Shown here: piece after piece, positions 31,968 to 42,131 of the stretch
Layout of the letters: every line of letters starts with the position of its first letter
How positions within the stretch are numbered: the first letter of the stretch is position 1
DNA from: Euptelea pleiosperma
Lineage: Eukaryota; Streptophyta; Magnoliopsida; Ranunculales; Eupteleaceae
Assembly: GCA_035048495.1 (NCBI GenBank)
Contig: CM068547.1
Coordinates: forward strand, 30,139,913-30,203,912
Direction: 5' to 3'
DNA length: 64,000 nucleotides
Notes under the pieces: generated by a model
The model's input: the letters and a program-made list of their open reading frames with translations, nothing else
Database searches by the model: none
What the model was told of the DNA's origin: nothing
Made by a program: the position numbers and the translations under genes

Positions 31968-34617
31968 TGATATTCGCTCAAAAGTGCTTATTTTAAGCAA
32001 TTATCCTTTTAGCGTTATTGCATTCTCCTACGTAAAATGCTCTATTTATCTACTTTTCTACGTAATAGTCTCTTCTGTTGCGTAGAACACACTTTTCTGG
32101 ACGAAATGGTATATTTGCATGCATTAAACACATTTTCGGAAGTCTAGACATGTAGTCATTCTGATAGAGTCTCATTACGCGCTTCTTCTGTCGCAGAAAA
32201 CCCCGATGGGACAATTCTCGAGACTTGCGAGCCCACATCGATCAGGAAAGCCCATTATCAAAGCTTAAAGAGCCCACATGCTATGACTAAAAGATATGGG
32301 CCAACTATGAGGACCAAAAAGCCGGCCCAAAGAACGAAGAGAGCAGGAGAGCCAATGACCAAGAGACGGACCAAAGCGTTTAAAGCCACATGAGTCAGCA
32401 AAGAATGATAGTCGACTCTACTGGAGAAGCGTGAGGATGGTCACAGTGAAGACCAGGGTTCCAGACCCTCCGCCAGTGCTTTTTTCTATTTTTTTGATAC
32501 TTTTTCTCTCATCTCTTCTTATTCTCTCTCTCTCTTCATCTCTCGATCCTCGAATCTACTGACCTAACCCCAGAACTCCTACCCATCGGCTCTATCTCAT
32601 CTCCCTTAGCTTTCTAACCATTGGATCTTCAATCGGACCGTTGGATCTTCAATCGGACCGTTGGATCTCTCTAGATCCGTCGATTTACCAATCTGGGTCC
32701 CAATCAAGTCACCATCCATCCGATCGCCATCAGACTGTCTGTCACATCATCTTGTGAGACGATGGACATCATCAATCCATATGGGCCAGTAGCCGGGCCC
32801 ATCTTCATCAACCCGCTGTCCGATTAGTTAGTGGACCCCGCGAATTTCAAAATAATTTTAATTAAATGGGGGCTCCACTAATTGGGGAGATTCCCCATGG
32901 AAAAGTAGGTTTTTACTTAAAAAAAAAAAAAAAAAAAAAAAAAATTTTTTCTTATTTTTTTATTTTCAAAAACCCCCTATTTCCATTAAAGGAAATAGGG
33001 AAGCTTTAAAAGGGGAGAAGGGAGGGTTCGTTCGAACCCTAATCCTCCTCTAATCCCCTCCTTTCTCTCCCAAAACCTTCCCTTGCCGTTCTTCCTCCTC
33101 CTCTTCCCTTCTCCTTCTTCTTCTTCTTCTTCTTCTTCTTCATTCCGGCCGGAGTTGCAGAACTCCGGCCGCCATCTTCTTCTCTTCTTTTTCTTCTACT
33201 TTCTTCTTCTTCTTCTCCTCCATCTAAAAGCTCTCCCCCTCCGTCTGCACGCAACAGATCTTGCTGCCACGGGCAGCACTGCTCCTTCTTCACCACGTCA
33301 CGAACCGCCAACCACCAGCAACAACTCTAAACCGTCCTCACGCCCCCTCTCCATCTTCTTCTCTGTTGCACTCTCCCAAAAACGGTCCTCACGTGTTCCT
33401 TTGGAGATCTCTCTTTCTCACAAAAAAAAAAAAAAAGAATAGAGAGAAAGAGGGAAGAAGAAGGGAGGAGGAAGCCGTTCGACTCCTCCCCTTTACGTTC
33501 TGGCCTTACCATCCACCAGTCCGCCTCCTGCACTAGCAGCACCGCCTGCACCAGCCACCGCCCCCACACCCCGTCTCTCTAACGTGCTGGAGTTGCAACC
33601 TGCAACTCCAGTCCGTTTTGCCCAAAAAAGAAAAGAAATGGAAAATAAAAAAAAAGAAAGAGAGTGAAGGAAAGAGAGGAGAAGAAAGGAGGAGAGGATC
33701 GTCCTCACTTCACCACGACCTGCAACGTTGAGTTGCAGGTCTGCCAGCCACCATCGCTAGAACTCCAGCCGATCCTCCATCAACGCTCCACAATCTTAGA
33801 CCATCGATCCACGCTGCCCCCTTCAATACCGCCTATCACTTCAAAGGCCATTACCACCCGTCATCACCTCCCTCCTTGCTGCTCTCCTTTTCGGTGACAA
33901 CTTTCAACTCAAAAACCAACAACCTTGCTAGACTTGTGCGTCAAACCATCTGCAGGTTCCCCGTTGCTATGTGTCCCTATCAAGGCATGACATCGGTTCC
34001 TCTCATTTGGAAGCACGGGGTATAGCCTGCACACCAATCCGCGTTGCTGTCCAACACCTGCCCTATCCATGATCTTCATCACACTTTGCAACCCACCTTC
34101 TATCACCATGGCCAAAATCCTTCTTGCTAGGTAAGTTTATGGTAAGATCACTCCCTTTCTTTCTCTAGGTTTCATTTCTCTCTCTACTTTCTCTCTCTAG
34201 GTCTCCATCTCTATTTTCTTTATGCTTTATAGAATTGTCATTTTATTATCTTTTTATTAGAAGTTTGTATCTCAACATTTGATTCGAATAAAATTTAGTT
34301 TGATTTTGCAATATTGTGTTCAATTCTTGTTCTTGGTTTACTTTCGTGTTTTTGGTTGCTTGTGAAAATTTCTCTCTCTAAAAATCACTAAGCATGTTTT
34401 AAATCGCTTCACCATTCTCACCCCACCACAATTTCTGAGATAAATCCGTCATTTCATGTTCATGAATTGCGCGACTTAACCCCGAGTGCGGATCGACATC
34501 CGACACGAATCCCTATACAAAAGTTTATATTTTGCAGGATTAAAATGCGGATCAAATTACAAATCTTGTTGATTCTAGGGTTTCCGTAACCAACGACGCG
34601 GGAAAATCCTACTTTCA
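31968..34617 (+). mobile_element. Solo LTR of the Athila family (2650 bp), opposite orientation
   Basis: It begins TGATATTCGCTCAAAAG and ends ...CTACTTTCA. It is flanked by the perfect duplication ATATA (31963-31967, 34618-34622). It is the reverse complement, with divergence, of the solo LTR at 24260-26866. Inside are a 27-A run (32919-32943), CTT tracts (33100-33230) and a degenerate tRNA-like segment. The GGRSS/KKKKK-type open frames here are repeat-driven. Confidence 0.88.
32406..32474 (+). other. tRNA-like segment in Athila LTR, copy 3 (degenerate)
   Basis: 'cgactctactggagaagcg' is in the A-box position and 'agggttccagaccc' in the B-box position. It is in the sense direction of the LTR, as in the other copies. 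Confidence 0.35.
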
Positions 34618-35279
34618 ATATACATATCTTGATCTAGTTGAAATTTTAACTTTCACAAGTTTTGTATTTCATGGTAATCTTTGTCAGTATTAATCAAACA
34701 TGTTTCAATAAAATTTTGTTTTGTTTGCTTCTTGAAAATTTTATCCCAACAAATTCATATTCCAGTCACAAATCTCCAAAGATCAGTTTATGCTTCAAGA
34801 TCTACTATAATTTGTTTGACTACTGTGAATTGATTGGTTATGGATGTATATATATTACACTTATTTCTCATGATATTCTTGATTGCATGCTTATATTTCT
34901 GTACCTTTGTCAATCTGTGACAAAAAGGGGGAGAGAAAATCATAGCGGTAAAAATAAGTTGATGTTGCATGAGATAGGGGGAGAGAAATTTATGAGGAGA
35001 AAAATATTTATTATTTTTCCAATTTCTCTACTTGTGATGTGCATAATTATACTCACTGCATTTTATATGAATTATTAATTGCCGATGATATTACAGGGTA
35101 TGTATTGTTGGTAGAATGTACAGGGAACAGATCAAAAGCCTTTATACTATATCTGTTCGATTATCTCCAAGAGAGTGTGAGATAGTGAGTAAATCATGTA
35201 AGAGGGTGGGATTGTATTTTCTATTTTTTTCTTTTTTATGATTAAATATTTTTTGTTACGAAATTACCAAAGGGAAGAT
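34618..35279 (+). mobile_element. Copia 3' non-coding region, right part, with three purine tracts
   Basis: It has tracts 'caaaaagggggagagaaaa' (34921), 'ataggggg' then 'agagaaat' (34974) and the terminal polypurine tract 'ccaaagggaagat' just before the LTR. The same three tracts in the same order are seen in the other two copies. The 138-codon frame at 34662-35078 covers this region but is not conserved as protein. Confidence 0.75.
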
Positions 35280-35622
35280 TATAAGAAATATTTTCATATT
35301 CAATTTGGCAAAGATTCCATTTGACATAAAAATATTCTTGTAACTGTTCCTACGAGCACAAGTGTAGAGTGAAGATGTCGTGGTACGCTTACTTAGTCAA
35401 CTACGTGAAGACTAAAAGACAGAGACAACAAGAATCAGACGGTTGACGACAGGAGTCATCTGAGTAACTATCGATTTGCCAGTTAACAATCGTGTACGCT
35501 CGATTAGGAAGGTAAGTGACTTAGTGGCCATAGGAGTTGATTAAAATGAACAAAATATAATGGTCAGACTTAGTCATTGGACAGACCCGAGTCAAAGTCA
35601 ATTTTATTGACTAGTGGAAAAG

Positions 35623-35990
35623 TCTAATCGATTGGACATGTGTCCCCAATCGATTGGAGACACTGTGTAATCGATTGGACACTACGAGGCAGAAATATAA
35701 TTGAGCCCAATCGATTGGAGACTACGGGACATAAATCTTTCTGAGTCAAATCGATTAGAGACTCTAATTAATCGATTGGAGTCTTCGGGACAGAGAGTTA
35801 TAAATGTCAAATCGATTGGAGACTCTGATTAGTCGATTGGACCCTTGGAGCTAGAAAGTTATAAATGTCAAATTGATTGGAGAACCCTGTGCAATCGATT
35901 GGTGCCTTTAGAACAGAAAACTTATTGAGCCCAATCGATTGGACACTTGTCCGGTCCAATCGATTAGACCAAGTGTACAATCGATTGGAC
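35623..35990. repeat. CCAATCGATTGG array in LTR U3 (about 15 copies)
   Basis: This is the same palindromic motif and spacing as in the other LTRs. Several copies are decayed at the central CG to CA or TG, as in 'ccaattgattgg'-type variants. Confidence 0.9.
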
Positions 35991-36071
35991 TTTGAACAAA
36001 ATCGGTTTTATCAGATCCAAAATTCATGGTTCCATTATCCCACGTTCCACACGACTCAGGGTTTTGGTATT

Positions 36072-36080
36072 CTATAAATA
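36072..36080 (+). promoter_or_regulatory. TATA box of the copia 3' LTR
   Basis: CTATAAATA lies about 82 bp downstream of the array. Position and sequence are conserved in three LTR copies. Confidence 0.65.
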
Positions 36081-36929
36081 TAACCCCTCTATGCCTTCTC
36101 TAAATACACACAGACACATAGAGACACAGAGTGACTCAATCTTTAAGAGAGAGAAGCAAATGCTATATTTAGTAGAGTGTCCATTTCGAAGAGCAAGAAG
36201 CTTGTTTTCATTCACATCTTGTGAGCTTGTTCTCTTTTCGATCATAGGCAAGAGCTTGATCTTTACTCAGCCTAGGTATTCCACTTTTATACTTACCCTA
36301 GTAAGCCTGAGAGTACCAGTGTGACTTAAACACCTTTTGAGCAACTTGGGATTCAGGTGTACTGAATCCTTCACCTTCTGCAAAGGGGGGAGTGTTGAAA
36401 ATTAAGATCGGAGGAGCCGATTGAAGGTAGTTTTGGGGTGTACCAAATTGAACAAGCAGATAAGGCTTCTTGGCTGGAAGGGCGCACGTGGATTTGTGGC
36501 ATTGACTCAGAGGACGTGGATGCATCAGCAGTGGGCCTTGGCTAAGGTTGGATGCTGTATTTGCAACGGTGCTGCATAGGTAACATTTGTTTCGTTTAAC
36601 TTTTCAGTTAGTGATACTTTCCGTCTTGGACATGGTCCCATGGTTTTTTCTTCGCTAAGGTTTCCACGTAAATATATCTTGTCTTGTGTGATTGTTTGAT
36701 TGTGTTCCGCATTATATCCTGATTAGATCAAACGACAAAAAGATAATATACCACGGAGGTATATTTGATTTGAGTCGGTTGTGATAATCTTTTTCAAATA
36801 ACCAAGGCATGAGATTTTATCCCCATACCATAGACCAGTAAAACTGTATAGGTAATTAATTTTTAAATACCTAATCAACCCCCCATTCTAGGTATATTAA
36901 GTTAAAGAGAACGGACCAGTGGAATTTCA

Positions 36930-38455
36930 TGACCTACTAATCTCTCCAACATCTGGTCTATGAACGGTAATGAAAAATGGTCCTTCCTAGTGTCGGTGTT
37001 GAGTCGTCTATAATCCATGCAGACTCTCCACCCTTTCTTGAGGCCCTGGCTGACCATTTCCTTATTCTCATTTTCTACCACGGTGAAGCCTGCCTTTTTA
37101 GGTACGACATGAATAGGACTCACCCATTTGCTGTCTGAGATGGGGTAGATGATACCCGCATCTAACAGTTTAAGGACCTCATCCCGGACTACTTCCTTCA
37201 AGATAGGGTTCAACCTCCTCTGGTGCTCTCGGGAGATTTTGGATTCATCCTCGAGATAGATGTGATGTTGGCACACCGAGGGGTCTATGCCTCGAATATC
37301 ATCTATAGTCCACCCTATCGCAGATTTGTGCTCGTTGAGCAACTCGAAAAGTTTCTTACGTTCACTCGCAGACAAAGCGGAATCAATAATGATAGGGTAG
37401 GTTTTCTTTGGACCAAGATAGGCATAGGAAAGATCTGTAGGAAGAGGCTTGAGCTCCAATTTTGGAGCAGATGGAGTGGAAGAATGTGTCTTAGAAGATA
37501 CGGATAGAAGAGGTTTTACCTCTGTAGGTAAAGGGAAGATAGGTTCTCTAGCCATGGTTATCAGAGGCTCAAACTCGATGAGTGGAGCGGGGATATCTAT
37601 CAGTGGAGCAGTCTCCAAAAGATCGTTGAGATCAGAAATGGCTGACTCTATTACAAAATCAGCCCCAAAGTGTGCTAGACATTATTTAAGAATATCTTCA
37701 GTGGAGTCTGGGATTAGACTCTCAATGGCACACATTTCATCGGCCACATCGTGATCGGCATCCTGTTGCATTAGAAGAAAGATATTGACCTCAGCTTTGA
37801 GGTTACCGAAAGCAATGGACATGTTTTCGTCCTGGCACCCGATGTGTGCATTTGCGGTGGCAAGAAATGGGCGGCCTAAGATGATTGGAATGCGGTTATC
37901 TTGACACGGCTCTGTGTGAAGAATGATAAAGTCCACAGGATAATAAAAGTTAGCGACTTTCACTAGGACATCTTCAATGATTCCTCTTAGAAACTTGATG
38001 GATTGATCAGCCAATTTCAGGGTGACATTGGTAGGCTTCATATCTTTCAGTCATAACTGCTGATATACCAAGAACGGTATGAGGTTCATGCTAGCCCCTA
38101 AATCTAGCAAGGCAGTGCAACTAAAGTTGTGTCCAATTTCGCATTGGATAGTTGGGCTACTTGGATCCTTATGTTTGATTACGTTGTTGCATTGAATGAA
38201 CGCGGTAGCTTTTTCGGCCAAGAAGGCAGCTTTGGGTACATGCGTATGCTGCTTGACTGTGCACAAGTCCTTGAAAAATTTGGCATAGGAGGGGATTTGC
38301 TTGATAGCAGAAAGGAATGGGATATTGATCTGGACGTCTTTAAAGACGTCTAAGATTTCTGAGAATTGCTGATCCCGCTTATCTTGGACAAGTCTATCCG
38401 GGAAGGGCGGCTTTACTCGACAAATGGATTTGTCTTTGGTCTTAGATTTCTGCAT
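36930..38455 (-). pseudogene. Athila protease and N-terminal reverse transcriptase
   Basis: From right to left: FPDRLVQDKRDQQFSEILDV, INIPFLSAIKQIPSYAKFFK and the protease-like CTALLDLGASMNLIP (DLGA in place of the retroviral DTG, as usual in Athila). An in-frame TGA at 38048 follows, then MKPTNVTLKLADQS and IILGRPFLATANA. A TAA after 37682 comes next. RT then reads through IGWTIDDIRGIDPSVCQHHI, LLDAGIIYPISDSKWVSPIH, RVCMDYRRLN and LPFIDQMLERLVGH. RT stops exactly at the right end of the copia LTR (36929), before the catalytic YxDD. The three open segments share one frame. An inactive gene. Confidence 0.9.
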
Positions 38456-38895
38456 AGGGATATCTGATTTTTGGTGCAGAGGTAGAAGCAGTAGAGGTAG
38501 AATTGGAACTAGGTTCCTCTGTGCAAGTGATGGGTGCTAGAGATGGCTCCGATGGTGGTTGGATTCCCATGTCCACAGTTTTTCCTGACCGTAGGGTGGT
38601 GACAGCTTGCACTTCCCCCTGACAGTTCTCATTCTGACTTTGGGATTGGGAACCTATCTCATATACTGCCCTTTTGGCAGTTCCTATAGGGTTGGCAATG
38701 GGTTGGCTAGGAAAGATGCCTTTAGCTTTCTCAGCTTCTAAGTTACCTAAGCGTTGCTCTAGACGTAGCAGGGATTGCTATTGCTGCTACTCTAGGCGTT
38801 GCATGGATTGCTGTTGGTGAGTAAAGATTGAGCTAGAATGTCCTCGATACCAAGTTTTGAGACTGACTGTTGGGGTGTAGCTAATGGGAGCTGAG
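38456..38895 (-). pseudogene. Athila gag C-terminal linker region
   Basis: Coding similarity here is low. The minus strand continues the Athila gag/protease linker in a decayed state, up to the insertion point of the small element at 38895/42132. I see no distinct domain. Confidence 0.45.
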
Positions 38896-39397
38896 TGTCA
38901 CGGACCTAGTCTTTGACCCTTGCTAAAGACCGTGCGGCACTTGAGTTAGTCGCTCCTTTGCTAGCTCAAGTCAGCCTTGCCTAAGCACTACTCTCACTCA
39001 AGAAGCACACAAAGCACACAAGAACAAGAAAGCTTAGAGAATGAGGAAGCTTGTATTGCTCAACTCTAGATTCTAGGATTTCCAGGATTTTCAGGATTTT
39101 CAGGATGATTACAAATGAGGGGGCTTGCCCCTTTATATAGGCTTTAAGCCTTATTCTAGATGTTTCTCCTAGGAACTATCTAGAATATCAACATATGATA
39201 CATGTGTAGAGATTCCCTAGAACTCTCATGAGTATTCTATATTCTTCTATCTTCCAGGGTTCTCCACCATACTCTAGAGTCCTCTAGAAACTTCCAGAGC
39301 ACTCTAGACTCCTTGAGCCATAACCGGGCTTGGTTATGGGCTTGGAACGGGCTTCGTTGGCGGGCTTGTATCGGGCCCAACTAGTGATCCCGTGACA
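38896..39397 (-). mobile_element. 3' LTR of the gag-protease-chromodomain element
   Basis: 502 bp, nearly identical to 41568-42131 apart from two deletions of ~26 and ~38 bp relative to that copy. The end of the chromodomain ORF runs ~60 bp into it. Confidence 0.88.
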
Positions 39398-40416
39398 CTC
39401 TCCCCCACCTGATTGTGCGACGTCCTTGGCGAGTCATCTCTATAGTATTTGGTGATTTTGTCTTTAAACTGCCATAGAGTATCTGCGTGCTCCCAAGTAG
39501 CCTCGTCCTTGGGTAATCCCTTCCATTTCACCAGATACTCGATGTATAATTGGACTCCATGCCTATTCACTCGACGATCAGCGAGTATGTAGTCCACTTC
39601 CTTGCACTCTACCGGTCGTCTCCTCGTGTTCATCAATTTTTGCCTTTTTGGTTGGCTCTTGATAGCCTTCCCAGTTGGTGTCGATGCAAGCGACTTGACA
39701 CCAAGCTTCATCTCAACTGGATGACTCACCTCTTTCCTAGGTGGTAGCGCCTTTGTCTGCTTAGGCGACATCATGTCCTTGGATTTTTCAAGGACTTTGC
39801 CTTCATTCCTGGGTAGTTCTTTATCTACCCTGTCATCAAGATCTTCGACCATGCTCTTCTCGGATCCCATCGACAGTTGCAAGGCCGATAGCATCTTTGT
39901 TCCAGACTTGGTTCCTTGGACCGTAGGAACCATGCAAGGAGCTCCCTCCTCCATGATGCAAACCGAGTTTACAAACGGCAGAGGAATGGCTTTAACCTTC
40001 CGTAGGAACTCCATGCCTAGTACAACTTGGAAGTCATCCATAGGAACTACGGACAAATCGGTTGTTCCCTTCCATGCTCCGATGCGCAACTCTACCCCAC
40101 GAGCTGTGCCATGGATGGGTTTGGCTTGTGAGTTCACAGCCTTGAGCCAACCTTCCTCCTTGGATGCCTTCAACCCCAGTCGCTTTGCCTCTTCTACCGA
40201 GACAAAGTTATGGGTTGCCCCAGTGTCTACCATGACTCGGGTGGGCTTCCCATTAATGTGGGCTTCTATATACATGAGACCCTTGCTGACTGCCTTGGAT
40301 GACTCGGGCTGTTTCTTTACGGCATTGAGAAGTCGTAGCGATCCCATCCTCGGCTCCTCGTCGCTATCCTCTTCCCGATCATCTATCTTGGCTGCCAAGG
40401 CATTCAATGCCTTCCT
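39334..40416 (-). CDS. Aspartic protease plus chromodomain, downstream of gag
   Basis: The frame continues from gag after a TAG at 40417 and is open to a stop at 39334 inside the 3' LTR (~360 codons). It begins RKALNALAAKIDD. The protease active site is VMVDTGATHNFVS with the matching VVLGMEFLRK flap/hydrophobic partner. About 100 residues of basic linker follow, then a chromodomain: VDYILADRRV...IEYLVKWKGL..DEATWEHADTL, with aromatic residues in the usual places. In chromoviruses the chromodomain normally sits at the end of integrase and directs insertion to heterochromatin. Here it follows protease directly. It has no ATG of its own at its start, so expression would need suppression of the stop or an internal start. 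Confidence 0.85.
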   Translation of the reverse strand, partial: RKALNALAAKIDDREEDSDEEPRMGSLRLLNAVKKQPESSKAVSKGLMYIEAHINGKPTRVMVDTGATHNFVSVEEAKRLGLKASKEEGWLKAVNSQAKPIHGTARGVELRIGAWKGTTDLSVVPMDDFQVVLGMEFLRKVKAIPLPFVNSVCIMEEGAPCMVPTVQGTKSGTKMLSALQLSMGSEKSMVEDLDDRVDKELPRNEGKVLEKSKDMMSPKQTKALPPRKEVSHPVEMKLGVKSLASTPTGKAIKSQPKRQKLMNTRRRPVECKEVDYILADRRVNRHGVQLYIEYLVKWKGLPKDEATWEHADTLWQFKDKITKYYRDDSPRTSHNQVGESVTGSLVGPDTSPPTKPVPSP

Positions 40417-41535
40417 CTATGGGCAATCCCTTGCCCAATGATCTCCATCACAAAGAAAACAGTTAGTTCTCTTTGGTTTAGAGTGGTCCTTACCTTCCTT
40501 GCCACCCTTCCCCGTCTTGTTATACTTGGAGTTGAATGGCTTGGATGACCCCTCCTTGTGACTTGATGGTCTATCTCCCCCACCTTTGGCATGGCCACCC
40601 TTGGAAGATTTTGCCTTGGAAGAGTCTCCCTTCTTGAACTCGACTAGTTGTTCGGCCGCGGCCATAGCACTAGCGAGGTCTTGCACTCCTCGTCGGCGCA
40701 ATTCTTGTTCTGCCCATGGTTGGAGACCATCCATGAAATTGAAGAACAACTCCTTGTCTGGCATGTCAGGGATCTCCAACATAAGGGTTGAGAACTCCTT
40801 CACATAGTCTCGGATAGAGCCAGTGTGCCTCAATCGTTTGAGACTCTTCCTTGCTTGATGCTCCGCATCCTCAGGGTAGAACTGTCTCTTGATCTCCTTC
40901 TTGAAGTCCTCCCACGTGTCGATCGTGCATGTGCCTCGTTCCATATCTGCGTGACGTCTACGCCACCATAGGGTAGCGGTGTCGGTGAGGTACATGGTGA
41001 CCGTCCGAATCTTGGTCTTCTCATCACGTAGGGAGATGGCCTCAAAGTACTGCTCCATGCTCCACAAGAAGTTATCTAACTCCTTGGCATCCCTTGACCC
41101 ACCATAGGTCTTGGGCTCTGGGGTCCTGATCTTGGGTGCCCCATGTGTGACCATGCCTTCATTGGCCATGGCCTTCTTTCATAGGACCCAGTCACCTCGT
41201 ATTTCTTCAACTTGATCCTTTAGAGTTTCCACCATCCCAATTACTTGGGCTTGGAAGGCATCCCTCTCTTGCTGCTGATCATGCACTAGTTCATTGACGG
41301 TGGCCAGCATACCCCCCTTGAGTTCCTCAAATCCCGTCTTGAGGTCCTCCATGCCCGTGCCTAACTCGTCAAACCTGTCACGTGCATCTGCCATGGCAAG
41401 CTCCACCTTAGCAAGCCTGGCTTCCCAAGCAGCAAAGATATCTTGGGACTTATCCCTTTTCCTTCCTCCCTTAGAGATAGGGATGGCGGGATTTTGCTCA
41501 TCACTTCCCCGTGCCTCTTCAGTGACCATCGACAT
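40417..41535 (-). pseudogene. Gag of the chromodomain element, with in-frame TGA
   Basis: The ATG at 41535 gives MSMVTEEARG, a coiled-coil-like N-terminal region of ~118 residues (LAKVELAMADARDRFDELG...). A TGA near 41179 lies in the same frame. Next comes the retrotransposon gag core: LDNFLWSMEQYFEAI, TLWWRRRHADME, WEDFKKEIKRQFYPEDAE, RLRHTGSIRDYVKEFSTLML. A Lys/Gly/Ser-rich basic stretch follows. It ends in a zinc knuckle, CFLCDGDHWARDCP, right before the TAG at 40417. The capsid core is well preserved. The TGA falls in a linker, so either a single mutation or an expression signal is possible. Confidence 0.85.
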
Positions 41536-41553
41536 GGTGTCTTCTTGAAGTTA

Positions 41554-41565
41554 GCTCTGATACCA
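41554..41565 (-). other. Primer binding site of the gag-protease-chromodomain element
   Basis: TGGTATCAGAGC on the minus strand, two bases from the LTR end. It is a perfect initiator tRNA-Met type site. Confidence 0.92.
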
Positions 41566-41567
41566 CT

Positions 41568-42131
41568 TGTCACGGACCTAGTCTTTGACCCTTACTAAAG
41601 ACCGTGCGGCACTTGAGTTAGTCGCTCCTTTGCTAGCTCAAGTCAGCCTTTCCCCAAAGTGACTTAGGACTTGGCCTTGCCTAAGCACTACTCTCACTCA
41701 AGAAGCACACAAAGCACACAAGAACAAGAAAGCTTAGAGAATGAGGAAGCTTGTATTGCTCAACTCTGGATTCTAGGATTTCCAGGATTTTCAGGATTTT
41801 CAAGATGATTACAAATGAGGGGGCTTGCCCCTTTATATAGGCTTTAAACCTTATTCTAGAATTCTCCATACTATTCTACCAAAGAATCTCTAGATGTTTC
41901 TCCTAGGAACTATCTAGAATATCAACATATGATACATGTGTAGAGATTCCCTAGAACTCTCATGAGTATTCTAGATTCTTCTATCTTCCAGGGTTCTCCA
42001 CCATACTCTAGAGTCCTCTAGAAACTTTCAGAGCACTCTAGACTCCTTGAGCCATAACCGGGCTTGGTTATGGGCTTGGAACGGGCTTCGTTGGCCGGCT
42101 TGTATCGGGCCCAACTAGTGACCCCGTGACA
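41568..42131 (-). mobile_element. 5' LTR of the gag-protease-chromodomain element
   Basis: 564 bp, TGTCAC...GTGACA. Contains short tandem 'aggatttccaggattttcagg'-like repeats and 'ctctagaa...' repeats. Longer of the two LTRs. Confidence 0.88.

Larger units (their letters stand above)
24225..36929 (+). mobile_element. SIRE-like copia element nested in the Athila RT gene
   Basis: The parts in order are: a 5' LTR remnant (24225-24259 and 26872-27315), primer site 27318, gag remnant, protease, integrase, RT and RNase H to 31144, a 3' non-coding region, polypurine tract, and a 1650-bp 3' LTR (35280-36929). The element's right end falls exactly inside the Athila RT motif region (...QMLERLVGH, 36930). 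Two solo LTRs of the Athila family with their own target duplications interrupt it. Most of the 5' LTR is deleted, so no target duplication for the element itself can be tested. Confidence 0.85.
35280..36929 (+). mobile_element. 3' LTR of the copia element (1650 bp)
   Basis: It starts TATAAGAAATATTTTC (first TG mutated to TA) and ends ...GTGGAATTTCA at 36929. U3 carries the palindrome array and TATA. It has the same order of landmarks as the minus-strand pair at 9124/17293. Confidence 0.88.
38896..42131 (-). mobile_element. Gag-protease-chromodomain LTR element lacking RT and integrase
   Basis: 3236 bp, with LTRs starting TGTCACGGACC and ending GTGACA. They are 564 bp (41568-42131, 5') and 502 bp (38896-39397, 3'); the two differ mainly by two deletions in the left copy. 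TGAG flanks both sides (38892-38895, 42132-42135). A perfect TGGTATCAGAGC primer site lies next to the right LTR and a CAGGTGGGGGAGAG polypurine tract next to the left. Between them is a single reading frame for gag, aspartic protease and a chromodomain, with two stops. RT, RNase H and integrase are absent and there is no room for them. It sits in the Athila element between gag and protease. Confidence 0.88.

Noticed and set aside
39773..40441. 222-codon plus-strand frame opposite the protease-chromodomain gene
   Set aside because: It is the antisense shadow of a well-supported coding region.
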